This document shows, one piece after another, positions 1 through 11,248 of a DNA stretch of 64,000 nucleotides. Source of the DNA: Tetracladium setigerum (taxonomy: Eukaryota; Ascomycota; Leotiomycetes; Helotiales); contig PZJY01000007.1 in assembly GCA_031472005.1 (NCBI GenBank), positions 2,157,808-2,221,807 of the forward strand. The letters run 5' to 3'. The notes below the pieces were generated by a model, which did not search any database, was not told the origin of the DNA, and saw only the letters and a list, made by a program, of their open reading frames with translations. Both the position numbers and the translations under genes were made by a program. Position 1 is the first letter of the stretch. The number at the start of each line of letters is the position of its first letter.

Positions 1-2731
1 AAATTGGCGAACTCCAATGCGGATTTAGTTTAGTGTGGTGTTAAACTCTCGGTTTTTGATTTGTCTGTTCCATTGTCGTATCTTTTTAATGTTCATTTAA
101 TGGTTGTCGTCGAGCGTTGAGTACTATCGAATCAATTGTACCTCAATTTTTTCTGTGAAAGGAAGTGGCCAGGCCAAGATGGATTAATTACCCATTGTTG
201 CATCACATACTTTTTTCCATAAAGAGACGTGGCTAGGTCAAGATGAATAAACTGTCCAGTGCTGCATAAAATTAATCTTTTTTTGAGACATGAACGAGTT
301 GCAAACTTGAAACCACCAAATTCCGACTTCCTCTCACCCATGAATACAGATATTTTGACATCTCGAACATACTGCTTTTATATTCCTTAGAAAAGGGACT
401 ATAGAGTGCGAGTGAAGTTTAAGTTCCTTTGATTTATAGGTTGATAACGGTTCAACATGTTGCTCCTTCAGTTATTCAGCTTTTGATGAAGAGAGAAAGA
501 TTCGAAATTCTCTGCTCTGTATTGTACAGTTGCACCTTCTCTTGATTTGCACCTTCTCTTTGTATCTAACTTGCTTTTTTCTCAGGTCTATCGAAGAATT
601 CAACGTACAAAACAGATTACTATGAAGGAGGCGATTTACGAGGACGCAGAAATCGGTTGGAAAAGCATGGGCTTGGCAGCTTGCTTATATCTCTCAATAT
701 ACGAAGCGAAAGACGAAAGATCAGGAAGCCACAATACTGAGGACGACATCTGTTAGTGTTTTATTTTGGCTGCTTCGAGATAAACTTGTGCTCACAGTTT
801 GGGTTAGCCTGAGAGTTATGGGAATGATGTGTCTGAGATGGAAGCAGCCCCACGACCAGTCAGTCAAATCACGCTGCAGAATAAAAAATCTCATCTTCAT
901 GTATTACGTTTGGCCATAGTAGCACAGTGGAGATCTAGCAACGAGTGGACCAACATATGCAAAATCTCAGAAGCCACTGTACTGTATACTGTACAGATAA
1001 GCCTTGTGAAGTGCAATTAATTCAAGATTTTGATCTTTGGTATGTCCACTGTGCAGTCACACAGATCTCAATTTGTACGTCAAGCATTTGCAATCCGCAC
1101 TGTACACACCCAAATTTTCAACTTCAACATGGTCTTGTCAAGTCGTATGGTGAGATCTTTCGTACTCGTAGGCCACCCTGCCTGGGCCCCTCAACCACCC
1201 ACCTTGAAACCTGTCTCAAGAAAGGGACACCCTGCAATTCATACCCAAAACTATGCCTGTATTTTGTATTCTATATGTGTCGGAAGTTCTTGAACGGAGT
1301 GGGAGGGAAATTGGGGATTGTCGTGGAAGCGGATTGGGGTTCGGTAATTATCGAGCTGCTTGGAAGGACGTGAACGAGAGAAATTAGCCATATTTGATAT
1401 GAAGTTGGAACAAAGGGTTTCTGAATATTTTAAGGAAGGAGAAGTAGGCAGTCATCAAACCCTTGGGGCAGAGAACTCCCAAGAGTGTGAAACAGTAATG
1501 CGTATGACTTCGTGCTTGTCTGGGAGAGAGCGGGTATATTAGCACAAATGGTGCACTGCAGCCACAAGCCCGTAATTCCTCGTAGAATTCTCGAAGGAGG
1601 AATGTAAGGTCGAACCGCGCTTTTCGAGTTGTTATTTATCGAGAATTCGAGCTGGGAAATTTGTGTAGATCAGTGTCGTCTGGTTGTTTCTTCGTTTTTG
1701 ATCATCTGCCAACACTCAAAGATGAAGTTGAAGGCAGCCTAGTTTGGCACAATGTGTGCATTCGTTAGCCTGTTGCCTCTGTATCATGTAGAAAAAACAT
1801 ACAATAGCCTGCAGATTTGGGTCTTCGAGCGACTACTAATGAGAAGTGCCGGAGCCTGTGACTCGTTCATCGCAATGAAAGGAGACTAAGGAGTCAATGT
1901 CGCCGTGTAGGGCTTTTTTGTTCGATGAGATTCTACTTGCCGATTCACCGCCAGGCTTTGTTGATAGATCGTAGTTTATCTGGATTTTGAATTTCCATGT
2001 TATTGTGCTGGAAATCGTGAAGAAGCTGGATTGGGCGGGTCTATGGTTGGAGTGCTGAAGTTGCTACTGCGCTGCTGGTTGCCACGGCAAGTCGCACATC
2101 CTATCTGGTCTTCACGTCGCAATTTATTTTCATAATGCAACAAAGAATTCACAAAGAAGATCTTATTGAATAAAGTAGTTGAGAGTTGGGACGTGGGGAA
2201 GTGTTGGGGGACAGACAGCAGAAGTCCGGATGCCAAGCCCTAGCCGAGCCTAGCCGAGTTTGTTTACCAACCTCGAGCACAACACCTCAACACCTGACAG
2301 CCATGCACCATTTTAATTGCTTAAAAGTTATAAAAAAAGACATTAATCAGTCTTAAATAAGCAGGAGAGATGACAGTCTTAGCGATTAGTCGATGCAGAG
2401 GTTTGTGCTTTGCTTGCGAAACCTTTCTAAGTAAATTGATACATTGAAATTTTATACAACTTGTAGCTCTTTTTACATTTGTAAATCAGTTTTGGACGGT
2501 CGATAGAGACACGTGAGCGTTGCAAACTTCCTGACCAGGTGCGCTAGTCCAAGGAACGAAATCAGCCATCGGCCAGACGCGTATAAATCAGTGGACCTCG
2601 TCACCCAAAAACAACTCCCTCTCTCTTCAACATCGACAAAGTCAAGAGACGACACTCAATTTTGAACGATCTCTTCTGCAACTTGCAAGTACGTTTTATC
2701 CTGCATTGCATGTTCTCTCACTTATTTCTTG
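1..2731. other. gene-poor region with no supported gene before 2.7 kb
   Basis: Several open frames of 60-140 codons exist on both strands, but none has a recognisable domain, fungal-type codon use or a consistent intron pattern, so none is called. The last 150 bases hold the TATA element of the next gene. Nothing repetitive was recognised by eye. Confidence 0.5.
2582..2588 (+). promoter_or_regulatory. TATA box of the 2732 gene
   Basis: A TATAAAT motif lies 144 bases upstream of the ATG at 2732, on the coding strand, followed by a pyrimidine-rich stretch. This is a usual spacing for a fungal TATA element with a 5' leader of about 100 bases. It is supported by motif and position only. Confidence 0.45.
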
Positions 2732-3376
2732 ATGGAAACTAATGCTGTTGACAAAGCTCTCAAACACCGCACAATGCCTCGCAAGAAGCTCAAGACCAAG
2801 CCAGGAGAGACAGATGGCCTTGCCACTGATCCCGATACCACAACTATCCCCGAGATCTCTGCCCGCAAAATCTCCCTCCGCTCTGCTGGTGGAAAATCCT
2901 CTGTCATCGAAAACACTGTACTCGACACTGTCCTCCAAAACAACGTCGTCGCCAACACCGTCACAGACGCCACAGCTACAACCTCCGTTGCGCCGGTTGC
3001 TAATGCACCTGTTGCTGTTACTTCAGCTTCAGCTGCTCTAATTCAAGCTGCTCCAGAATCTACCTGTGTTTGCGACACAAATCCAAAGCTCAGCTTTCAG
3101 GAGTGGTACGGCAAGCATCCCTTCGGCATCAATGGCGAACGTGTATGCAAGTGTCGTTGGGGTCGTGCTATCAAACGTGCACATAGCTTCTTCTTCCATC
3201 GTTTCCGAATGCAATTTCCTGGTGATGAGAAGAAGAAATTCCGCAAGGCGAAGTTGCAAGCTTTCTTCAAAAATGGCAGAATTCGACGCCAGGCAATCGA
3301 TCATTCTCGTGTCGGCTGCAAATTCGGTCGATCGGAGAAGTTTATTGCCGACGACTACGTTGATCACAAAAACTAA
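2732..3376 (+). CDS. small basic protein of unknown function, 214 aa
   Basis: I do not recognise this protein. It is a single uninterrupted frame starting at ATG 2732; the codon just upstream in frame is TTG and was not used. Residues 1-110 are Ala/Thr/Val-rich low complexity with a short basic patch (PRKKLKTK, about residue 17). Residues 115-214 look like a folded basic domain with four cysteines (CVC near 115 and CKC near 139), many Trp/Phe/His, and a run of Lys/Arg around 165-190. The pairing of CxC motifs with a basic tail could suggest nucleic-acid or metal binding, but that is inference. A TATAAAT lies 144 bases upstream. Codon use is GC-ending at many third positions, which favours a real gene. 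There is no signal peptide or membrane segment. Confidence 0.6.
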   Translation: METNAVDKALKHRTMPRKKLKTKPGETDGLATDPDTTTIPEISARKISLRSAGGKSSVIENTVLDTVLQNNVVANTVTDATATTSVAPVANAPVAVTSASAALIQAAPESTCVCDTNPKLSFQEWYGKHPFGINGERVCKCRWGRAIKRAHSFFFHRFRMQFPGDEKKKFRKAKLQAFFKNGRIRRQAIDHSRVGCKFGRSEKFIADDYVDHKN

Positions 3377-4639
3377 AGTCATGGCCGGGCATCTTTGAGT
3401 CTCATGGGGTTCTACTGGGTATCTTCGAGTCGCTGGGGTTCTCTTGGGGTTCTCTGGGCTTCTCTTACGGATGTACAATAGACATGAGCAACGGGACCAC
3501 GAATCATGAATGAATGAATGGGATAATTGGGAACCAAACTTTGATATCTTGCCACACATTCTGAGTGACTACCTTGACTTTTACATATTGTATTAAGATG
3601 TGACCCGATTTGAACTGTAAGCTAAATGAGATTACTACCTGCAAGTTGTAGAAAAGAATAAACAGCGGAAGAAGATCCTATCTCTTATTTGAAAGAAAGG
3701 GCAGGTTATGTTCAGGTTTCGTTCAGCTCATGGGAAGGAAGTGTCGTCGTGGTGTTCTGTTCCACAATTTCAGCCCTCACAATAATACCCCACAAAAACC
3801 CTCAATCTATATCTATCTTCTTACTCTTTCTAATTATCCGGTATTTAACTCCATCACGCACTTGAGAGATTAAATTTACCAAGATTTTAGTATCTTTTCT
3901 ATTTACGTACCACCCATGTGCTGATAGCAATACGTTGAGATTACGAACATCACGCACAAACATCAAACGTCACAACATGTTCACCACCATGTGTCCTAAC
4001 CCAGAGTGTTCAACGAGTCAGTAGACTCTACCCAGAGCTGATTACTAACCAGCGCAACCTAAGTCACAGTTAGCACTAAAGTCATAAGCCAGTAAGTTGA
4101 GTACGCCCCCTCAACTAGTCACTGACTGGCTGATGCGGAGGAAACATTGTGATCGCACCCAAATGATTACCTCCCCCTCCGATTCTTCAAACTTTAGATA
4201 TTAATCTATGATTTTATCTATCATAATTATTATACTTATCAGGCCATCCTCAAACTCAAGTACTCAAGTAATCAAGTCCCACTCTCAGATTCTGTCAACT
4301 AACAAATTAACCAACTAACTAATCAGTCGAAACTACATCCACGCTCGGTGGCTCACACCCAGCCTTGATTTCACGAATATGATATTTTGTCCATAATCGC
4401 CATCATACTTTCGAAAATACACTTACGCTTTTGGTTCTACTACGATACCGCGATATCATGGTGAAAATCACTCTCACATCCTCCTCCCAACATCCGGTCC
4501 AAGAATTACTCAAAGATCTCTCCCCTCCCCTAACTTTTCTTCTATTTTGCCCTCTTTGCAAAATACCACTCTTATACCCTCCTAGTCTTACAAACACCCA
4601 ACTATTCCTCAATTTAACACTTATGCTCGAAGCACACTC

Positions 4640-4815
4640 TTTCTCTCTCTTTCTTTCTCTTTTCTTCCTCCTTTTCTCCTCTTTTCTTCTCTCTTTCCCT
4701 CCTTCTCTTCTGCTTTCCGCTTTCCCTCTCTTTCTCTTTCTCTTTTCCTCTCCTCACCTCGCCTCGCCTCTCTCCTCTCCTCGCCTTGCCTTCCCTTCCC
4801 TTGCCTTCCCTTCCT
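4640..4815. repeat. polypyrimidine/polypurine tract
   Basis: About 175 bases of nearly uninterrupted C and T on the + strand, with local CTTT, CTCT and CCTTGCCTTC-like periodicity. It sits about 0.75 kb beyond the 3' end of the BTB-like gene. Long mirror-like polypyrimidine tracts can form triplex DNA; that consequence is inferred, not seen. Confidence 0.7.
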
Positions 4816-4979
4816 ATAGAGCATTTTTCTTTCCTTTCCTATTATTGATTTCTTATTTTACAGTTTTATATTTCATTTCTATCTTTGCATTTTAATTTAT
4901 TTTTAATTTTAATTTTTCCTATTTTATCTAATTGATGCAAACGAAACCCCCTTCCCCTTACCACTCTTTTCTCTCCCTC

Positions 4980-5028
4980 TCTCACTCACTCACTCTCACT
5001 CTCACTCTCACTCTCTCACTCTCTCACC
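4980..5028. repeat. CTCA/CTCACT microsatellite
   Basis: Tandem CTCA units followed by TCTCAC units run from about 4980 to 5028. It is part of the wider pyrimidine-rich region and has no evident coding role. Confidence 0.7.
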
Positions 5029-5556
5029 GGATTATTTTACTAGAAACTAGCAGCACCACCTTCACCACTACCACAACCTTCACAACCAACAACAAAATCA
5101 CCATCACCATCACCACCATCAAGAACAAGAAGGAGAAGAAGACGAATCATAAAAAAGTGTTTTTTAATTGTAATTCCCCACCCCGCCCATATTCCCAAAT
5201 GCAACGCCAATGACGCCCTTTCCCCATCAGAAAAAAGAAGCAAAGTCATCGCAGAAAAAAGTGTATCAAGCAACACCTCCCACCCCACCACACTCACCCC
5301 CTCCTTTCCCCCTCATTTCCCCCCCTTCCGCCCCCCTCCCCTTCCATCCTCTCCCCTCCCCCGCGAAGGAGAGAGAGAGAGGTCCGTTAAGAAAATAAAG
5401 GTAGGTACTTGTCCTTTTTGCTTTTTGATTTCTTTAGGTAAGATACTTTTTGTTCGCCATTCCCATGCTTTTTGTTTTGCCACGCGTGTTGATATATGCC
5501 CAGCCAGCCCAGCACCAGCACCATTATTGCTTATTGCTGCTCAGAAGAAGAAGAAG

Positions 5557-7851
5557 TTAAGAAACCAACCCAAGTCCTTTGAAGCGCTGGCGGAGTACTG
5601 CCACCACCACCCTCATTATTACCATCAGCACTCCCCCTACAACACTCTCCTGCCATCCCACGACCTCCCACTCAGCAGACCGAGCCTTACGATCATGGTT
5701 CAGCACGTTACTAGAAAGGACTTTGACTCTGCGCCTCTCGCGCTCTGAGATGACGGCGTGCATGATTTCCTGTCGGAGTGTTGTAGTTGCCCACGGAGAT
5801 CCAGAGGCACTACCTAAGCGAGAAGATTCCAAGATATATTTCAGGAGTTGGAAGGGGAGTTTGAGGAGGATTTTGGAGAGGGTGATCGTGACTGCGTTGG
5901 AGGATGATGTAGCGGCGATCTCTTGGCTTGGATGATCACCGAATTTGATGAGGCTTAGGCGGGGGTTGTGACCGGGGTGAAGGGTTCGTCGACCACTGGT
6001 AGGCGGGGTTTGTATGTGGCATCGACTACGGTGGTATCAAGTTTGAAGCCAGCGGGGAAGTTGGTGATCAGGAAGCTGGTGGTGTTATAAATGAGGATAT
6101 TTGTGTTTGGGCCATGGCCATTTTGATTTGCCCATTGCGTTTCGAGTCCTCCTCTAGGTAGAAATCCACAGCCTTTTCAGCGGTACCCCAGCCAATGAGA
6201 CGCGTTGCGAATTCAATACCCGAGCAGTGACTGGTGGAATCTGGAGAATTATACCCGCAGATGCGTATCCCAGAGCAAAGTCGAATTGACTTTCTGGTGT
6301 GCCATGTTCAGGAACGGCGGACGGATGTGCGGAAGCTTGATGATTGTGGGAAGCGAGGACGCTAGCTTCAAGAAGAGGACCACCATACAGCCTTTGAACT
6401 GCCATCCAAAATCCATCTGAGCGGAGGAATGGGTTGTCGGACTCAATGAGGAGGGTTCGTCCATATTCGTCACCCTGAACTTGCCTGGACATAATTTCCT
6501 TCAAAGTGGGACTTCTGGCGAAGATGAGACCGTGACCAGGTATTCTGACGGGCTGCGAACGATCGTCGGAGTAACGCAACTCAACAGTGAAGTCAGCCAT
6601 TCCAGGTTCGCCAAATTGCGATTGAAGGTACTGAACGAGTCCATCGAGATGGTCCATGGACATTAGAGATTGGCCATTGGGATTAACCGCGTAGTTATTG
6701 GGAGCTTGGGCTTGGGGAGGCGCTTGAGGTTGTTGTCTTGGTTGTTGAGGAAGACGAACCTCGTCGTGGCCGTTTATCCCATTGGAGACAGTCCCGTGGT
6801 GGTTGCCGAAGGGCGAGGGTGTCTCGACCTCAGCAGGGGCAGAAGATTGCGAGCCTTGGAATGAGTGAGGCGTATGGGGTTCGAATGAACTGACGCGAAG
6901 GTCACCCATTGGTGTGTGAACTGGCGAGTAGCCATCGAGAGGACCATATGCATTCATTTGTCTACGCGAGAAATCTGTGGTGAATCCATCTTGGCGGGGA
7001 TAATATCCTGGAGGAGGTCCCAATGGTGAGAAGCCATTTGTACCATTGTGCTGGAATCCCCCATTCGACTGGTGTGTACCATGGTGAGGATGATGACCGT
7101 GTGGTGGGAATGGAGGTGGAGGGAAGTGGCCTGCGGAGAGAGGTGCAGGTGAGGAGTTGTTCGATTCAGGGTAGCCGCCAAATACAAGACTGCTGGTACT
7201 GGGGTGACCATGGTGCATGTGGTGATGGCCGTTGAAGGGAGGAGGGGGAAATCGTGGAGACTCGTTGTTGGAGGAATTGGGGATGTTGTAGTTCGAGGAC
7301 GGGTGTGGAGAGTGGTTGGTTCGACTTGCAGGGACAAATGGAGGTGGCATTTGGTAGGTGGATCTCGAGCTCGCAGATTGAGCCTCTGAAGGCGTTGATT
7401 GAACCTCTTCTTGAACATCTGCGGAAGGGCATATTAGCTTTAATCCATGCTATTGTAGAAGGACTCGCAGATGTTCGGACTTACTTGATGCCTCCACTGG
7501 CTTGACTAGAGGTTCTGGCTCTCGAGTAGAATCTGCGACGGGCTCTGGAGAGGCTGGCGCACTCATCTCATCTGCCTTTTCAGACAATCGATCCGAGGAA
7601 CCATTAGCTACACTGGGTGTTGCAGCAGTATGTGGTGGTATAGAAATCTCTGCAACCGGCGGAGGAAGGATGACTGGGGTTTGCAGAGCTTCCTCGTCCT
7701 TTGCCTTTGCAGCAGCTGCTTCATCCTTTGCCTTTTGCATTTGCTGACGCTTTTGCACATACGGCAGAGGGATGGCAGGCATTACCACCTTCGAAACAGG
7801 TCGCGGACGGTTCTGCTGGATGCCCTTAGCAGCATTGGTAGTTGGCGCCAT
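5557..7851 (-). CDS. BTB/POZ-like protein with Pro/His-rich N-terminus (three frame breaks)
   Basis: Two exons: 7851-7485 and 7418-5557, with a 66-nt intron (GTAAGT donor, GCTAAT branch, CGCAG acceptor). The start is the ATG at 7851; an in-frame TTG lies further upstream. Residues 1-390 are low complexity, rich in Pro, His, Ser, Gly and Asn. Residues of about 395-475 resemble a BTB/POZ core (ADFTVELRY, then IPGHGLIFARSP, then a QRLYGGPLL helix). The C-terminal 250 residues hold further conserved-looking helices, for example RLIGWGTAEKAVDFYLEE and LLKLPFQLLKYILE. The frame breaks three times, at runs 6219-6221, 6109-6111 and 5961-5965. Each break is closed by one extra base in the run, and the exons then total 744 whole codons (743 aa). 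Fungal BTB-like proteins of this layout are mostly uncharacterised, so the function is not assigned. Sequencing error is more likely than a pseudogene. Confidence 0.7.
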
Positions 7852-8729
7852 GATGGGGGATGGTGATATATTCTTTTTCGGCGAGAGGTCGGGAAAGGAT
7901 GCTTTTTGCTGCGTGCCTCGCGTTTGCGGCGTTGGATGCTGCCTCAACTAAAATAAATAAGGTCTTTCTTTCTTTCAGTCTGCGTTTGACTGACGTCCCC
8001 GAGATTTAACAATGACCGGTTGGCAGGTCATGTATGATCTGGGGAGTCGTTGTGTGGCTTCGAAAAGGAAGAGTTGAGGAGGGAGTTGGAGGGGGAAGAG
8101 ATTTGTTTTCTCAGGTTATGTCGTAGTTGCTCTGGACCAGTCACTTTCACTTCTCTCCCTCCTCGGGCCGTCGTCCTTTGCCTTCGACAAAATTATCTGC
8201 GGGGAGGACCAGGGCCAAGCCAGCAGCAGCAGCATGCCGCAGGGGTCACGTGCGATATATTCATGCATACTTTTCTTCACAACTCCAACTGTGAATCTGT
8301 TATTTCTATTAAATGTAATTTCTGTGCTATATGCGTAGTGGCGTTGATTTCTGACGATAGTCGAATATCAAGGGGCAATGGAGGAGTTCAAGTTGCCTTA
8401 TTGGAGGAGATGCGAGCGGGTCGAGCCTTAACAGTAGTAGTTTGAACTAATCTTGGATCTGTCCAACAAACATCATCCCCACCCACAGCGAATAGCTTCG
8501 AGTAGTGAGTCCCCTTTACTTTATCACAGCAGAACACAGGCAGTGAGGTGGCTATCAAGTATTATAGTAAATTCATTATCTCGCACCCTTTCATAAAATC
8601 ATAGTGATTACGCGCTCTCATACCGTACATCCCTCTGTCTCTTCTATCTTACTCTGTGCTATACATATAAAAATGCAATCTGCAGACACTACGTGGTAAC
8701 AAAACCTCTCTTCCATAAGACAGGCCTCT
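7852..8729. other. upstream region of the BTB-like gene
   Basis: This interval holds the 5' region of the minus-strand BTB-like gene and the 3' flank of the minus-strand membrane-protein gene. No further gene is supported. A CAGCAG run lies near 8222. No clear TATA or operator was identified. Confidence 0.45.
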
Positions 8730-10684
8730 TCAAGCATCCTTCCTCCTCTTCTCCTCGTCCTCCTCCTCCCTCACTACGTCCCTAAACCCTTCCCCTCTCA
8801 AACTACTCAAACTCTTCCTCACAAACCCACTCCTTACAGCCCTCCTATCCCTCTCGAAAACCGCATTAACCACCATCAAACTCGCAACAAACAACCACAC
8901 ATCCCCACCTCGAATCCCCGTCCACCACCCCTCTTCCTCCCCACCTTCCACAAGCTATCCAAACTTGTCCTCGCACTACTCAAGTACGCGGATCTTGCCT
9001 TTCGCCTTGCCACAAATCCCCATAAACCACCGAGCATCCCGCCGAGGAAGAATCGCTGCGTCGAGAGGAAGGTTGAGGGGAGGAGTTGTTGGAAGAGGCA
9101 GATGGCGCCCCAGGATGTACCGATGGCGCCAGAGACGAAGGTCGTGTAGCGCAAGATGGAGGAGGCGAGGCGGTTAAGGCTGAGGAGGGGCGAGTTATAG
9201 AAGGTGCGGTAGGAAGGGATGGAGAAGACGAGGAAGATGGCCGTGAAGAAGCGGGCGAGGCGGGGGAAGACGCGGATCCAATAGGTGAGGTAGGTTCGGA
9301 GACATGACGGGTCGCTTGGATGGAGAGTTGCGCACGTGAGTGATGTTATTAGGGGGTGGGCCGGGGAAGTGATTGGCGAGATAGCTGCTAAAGAGGTAGG
9401 GAGGGTTTGGCTATTTGGAAAGAGAATTGGCGATACGAATGGCCTACGAAAATTAGCATTGGCCAAACATCGAAATGAGTAACGTACGGATATTTGAGAC
9501 GAGCCGTCTGGGCCAGACTATCAACCATATCATATGTTGATGGCCACGAGAGCGTGGCTGGGTAATCCACAGGTCGGTCCTGAATATATTCCGGAGAATA
9601 CTTCAAAATGAAGTTACCGTACGCCTGCAATCACAATTAGCACATACTAATTAGCAGAAGCATCTTACGTACCATTGGAAAACAGTCCCTATCGAACACA
9701 AAAGCATGTAACAGCTGCCCACTCGTCAAAGGGAACAGCAGCCAGCTCCCCACCACCAAGGTCTCTCCCATCTACTCCCCTCCTTCCCCCAGATCCAGCC
9801 CTCATCCTCTGCCAAATTATACGCAAACTCTGCTGCCTGACTCAATGCATAAATTGCAATGGTAACTCTTAATTGCTCCTTTGGATAAACTGCCAGCGCA
9901 AATCCTGCCAGACTCGCACCAATAGCAGGAGCTAAGCTCGACGTTAACGTCTTACTCGTCCTCTTATTCCTCTGTCTAAACGGGCGCGCTTCATCCGTGA
10001 GCAGATGCGCCCTCAATCGCGTGAAGAAGCGGAAGAGTATCCGATGGAGTAGTAATATCGTAGATAGAGACAGAGAGAGTCGAAAATTCGGTGATTTCCA
10101 CAACGGCGTGCTCTTTCCTCCGCTGCGATCACATCTCATTAGCAACATACTCCCTCTCAATCTTCAAAGAGGAGTAAAACAAACCTTGCTCTTCCCCCCA
10201 GCATCCTCTTCTTCACCACATCCCACGCCCTTAAACCCGCGGCTGTGACTAGAAAAACCCTCAAGCTGGCCCTCACAGCCGCAACATTGAAATCCCCTCC
10301 TCCATATCTCCCACCACTCCCACTCCCATTTCCATTCCTACCCACAACCAATTTCTCCACCTTCGCTACGCTCGGCGCATTCCTCTTCAGCAGCTTCGAG
10401 CGCGAAATTATGTACTTATGTAGTGTTTCGTATTCTTTAGCGGAGATTGTGTAGCGCAGCGCGTTTTGGAGGATGGGATCGGCCGTAGATTTGGGCGAGG
10501 GAGATTTGGCAGTGGAAGAGCCTCCGGGGGATTGGGGGTTGTAGAGGACATATTTTATGACTCTGGAGCGTGCCAATCGATGGCGAGTGCTGGTGTGGTG
10601 TGGTGTTTTTATTCTACATTTCTTGTGGGTGGAGAGTTGGGGAAAGAGAGGAGGGTTGATGGGGATGGGAAGTTGGCTGTTCAT
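8730..10684 (-). CDS. TMEM135-like multi-pass membrane protein (two frame breaks)
   Basis: Four exons: 10684-10185, 10122-9673, 9624-9488 and 9443-8730. The introns are 62, 48 and 44 nt with GTTTGT/GTACGT donors, GCTAAT branches and CAG/TAG acceptors. The product resembles the fungal relatives of TMEM135, which belong to the Tim17/Tim22/Pmp24-like membrane families linked in animals to peroxisomes and mitochondria. Visible hallmarks are a basic N-terminus, WWWGSWLLFPL, FVFDRDCFP followed by YGNFILKYS, and PPFVSPILFPN, then hydrophobic segments around residues 420-520. The frame breaks at C runs 9748-9751 and 8928-8931 (G runs on the coding strand). One added base in each run joins the conserved blocks and gives 601 whole codons (600 aa). 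The function in this organism is inferred from family only. Confidence 0.75.
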
Positions 10685-11248
10685 GCATGTGGGAACGCCT
10701 CGGCTTGTGAGTTGGCTATCACGTGTATCTACAAATGTACGAGTATGTCATCGAGGGACGTTAACTTTGAAAGTATTAGGTGAGTAGGTAACTTTATGAT
10801 AAAAAGAGTAGGGAATTACAAGTAGACCTCAATAGACACCTAGGTACTCATAAAAGAAGCAGCTTTGTCTCGCATCTCCCACTTGCTTTGATATTGCGAA
10901 ATCAACACTTGCTACCTGAATTCACGACTATCATGTGCAACCAAGCACAAGGCTGACAATTTTAAACAAAATGCCAGACGAGAAGCACATGTATTTCAAA
11001 GTCCCCAGGATGACTTGATTTGATTGATAAATTACTAACTAAGGTAGGTATTATTCACACATCCATAATTAAAGAATTGGGCGATTATTATATACAACGT
11101 CGTCATCGCCTCGTAGAAGAGCATATCCAACCCACCCCAACGGGGAACAAACGCTTCAAAAACTCCCAAGAGACCCACGATTAAAACCCTAATTTATACA
11201 ACGAATTAGAAACAAAAGAGAGCATTATTTATTACTCCACACTTCTCC
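10685..11248. other. intergenic spacer
   Basis: This lies between the 5' end of the TMEM135-like gene and the 3' end of the LRR gene, both on the minus strand. It contains several GTAGGTA/CCTAGGTA-type short motifs (near 10790, 10845 and 11043), which also recur elsewhere in the window. No gene is supported. Confidence 0.45.

Larger units (their letters stand above)
3377..5556. other. intergenic region with simple-sequence tracts
   Basis: No gene is supported here. From about 4640 to 4815 the + strand is almost purely C and T. From 4980 to 5028 there is a CTCA/CTCACT microsatellite, and 5250-5370 is C-rich. Apparent open frames across these tracts only encode Ser/Leu/Phe/Pro runs (or Glu/Arg/Lys on the other strand) and are artefacts of composition. 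Confidence 0.6.

Noticed and set aside
945..1373. 142-codon open frame
   Set aside because: No domain, cysteine-rich by chance composition, overlaps other frames of equal quality; no promoter or splice support.
4431..4895. 154-codon open frame on the + strand
   Set aside because: It is produced by the C/T-only tract (Ser/Leu/Phe/Pro runs) and has no other support.
8876..9466. Several short separate membrane-protein genes between 8.7 and 10.7 kb
   Set aside because: Splice sites and two single-base corrections join them into one TMEM135-like protein of 601 codons including stop.
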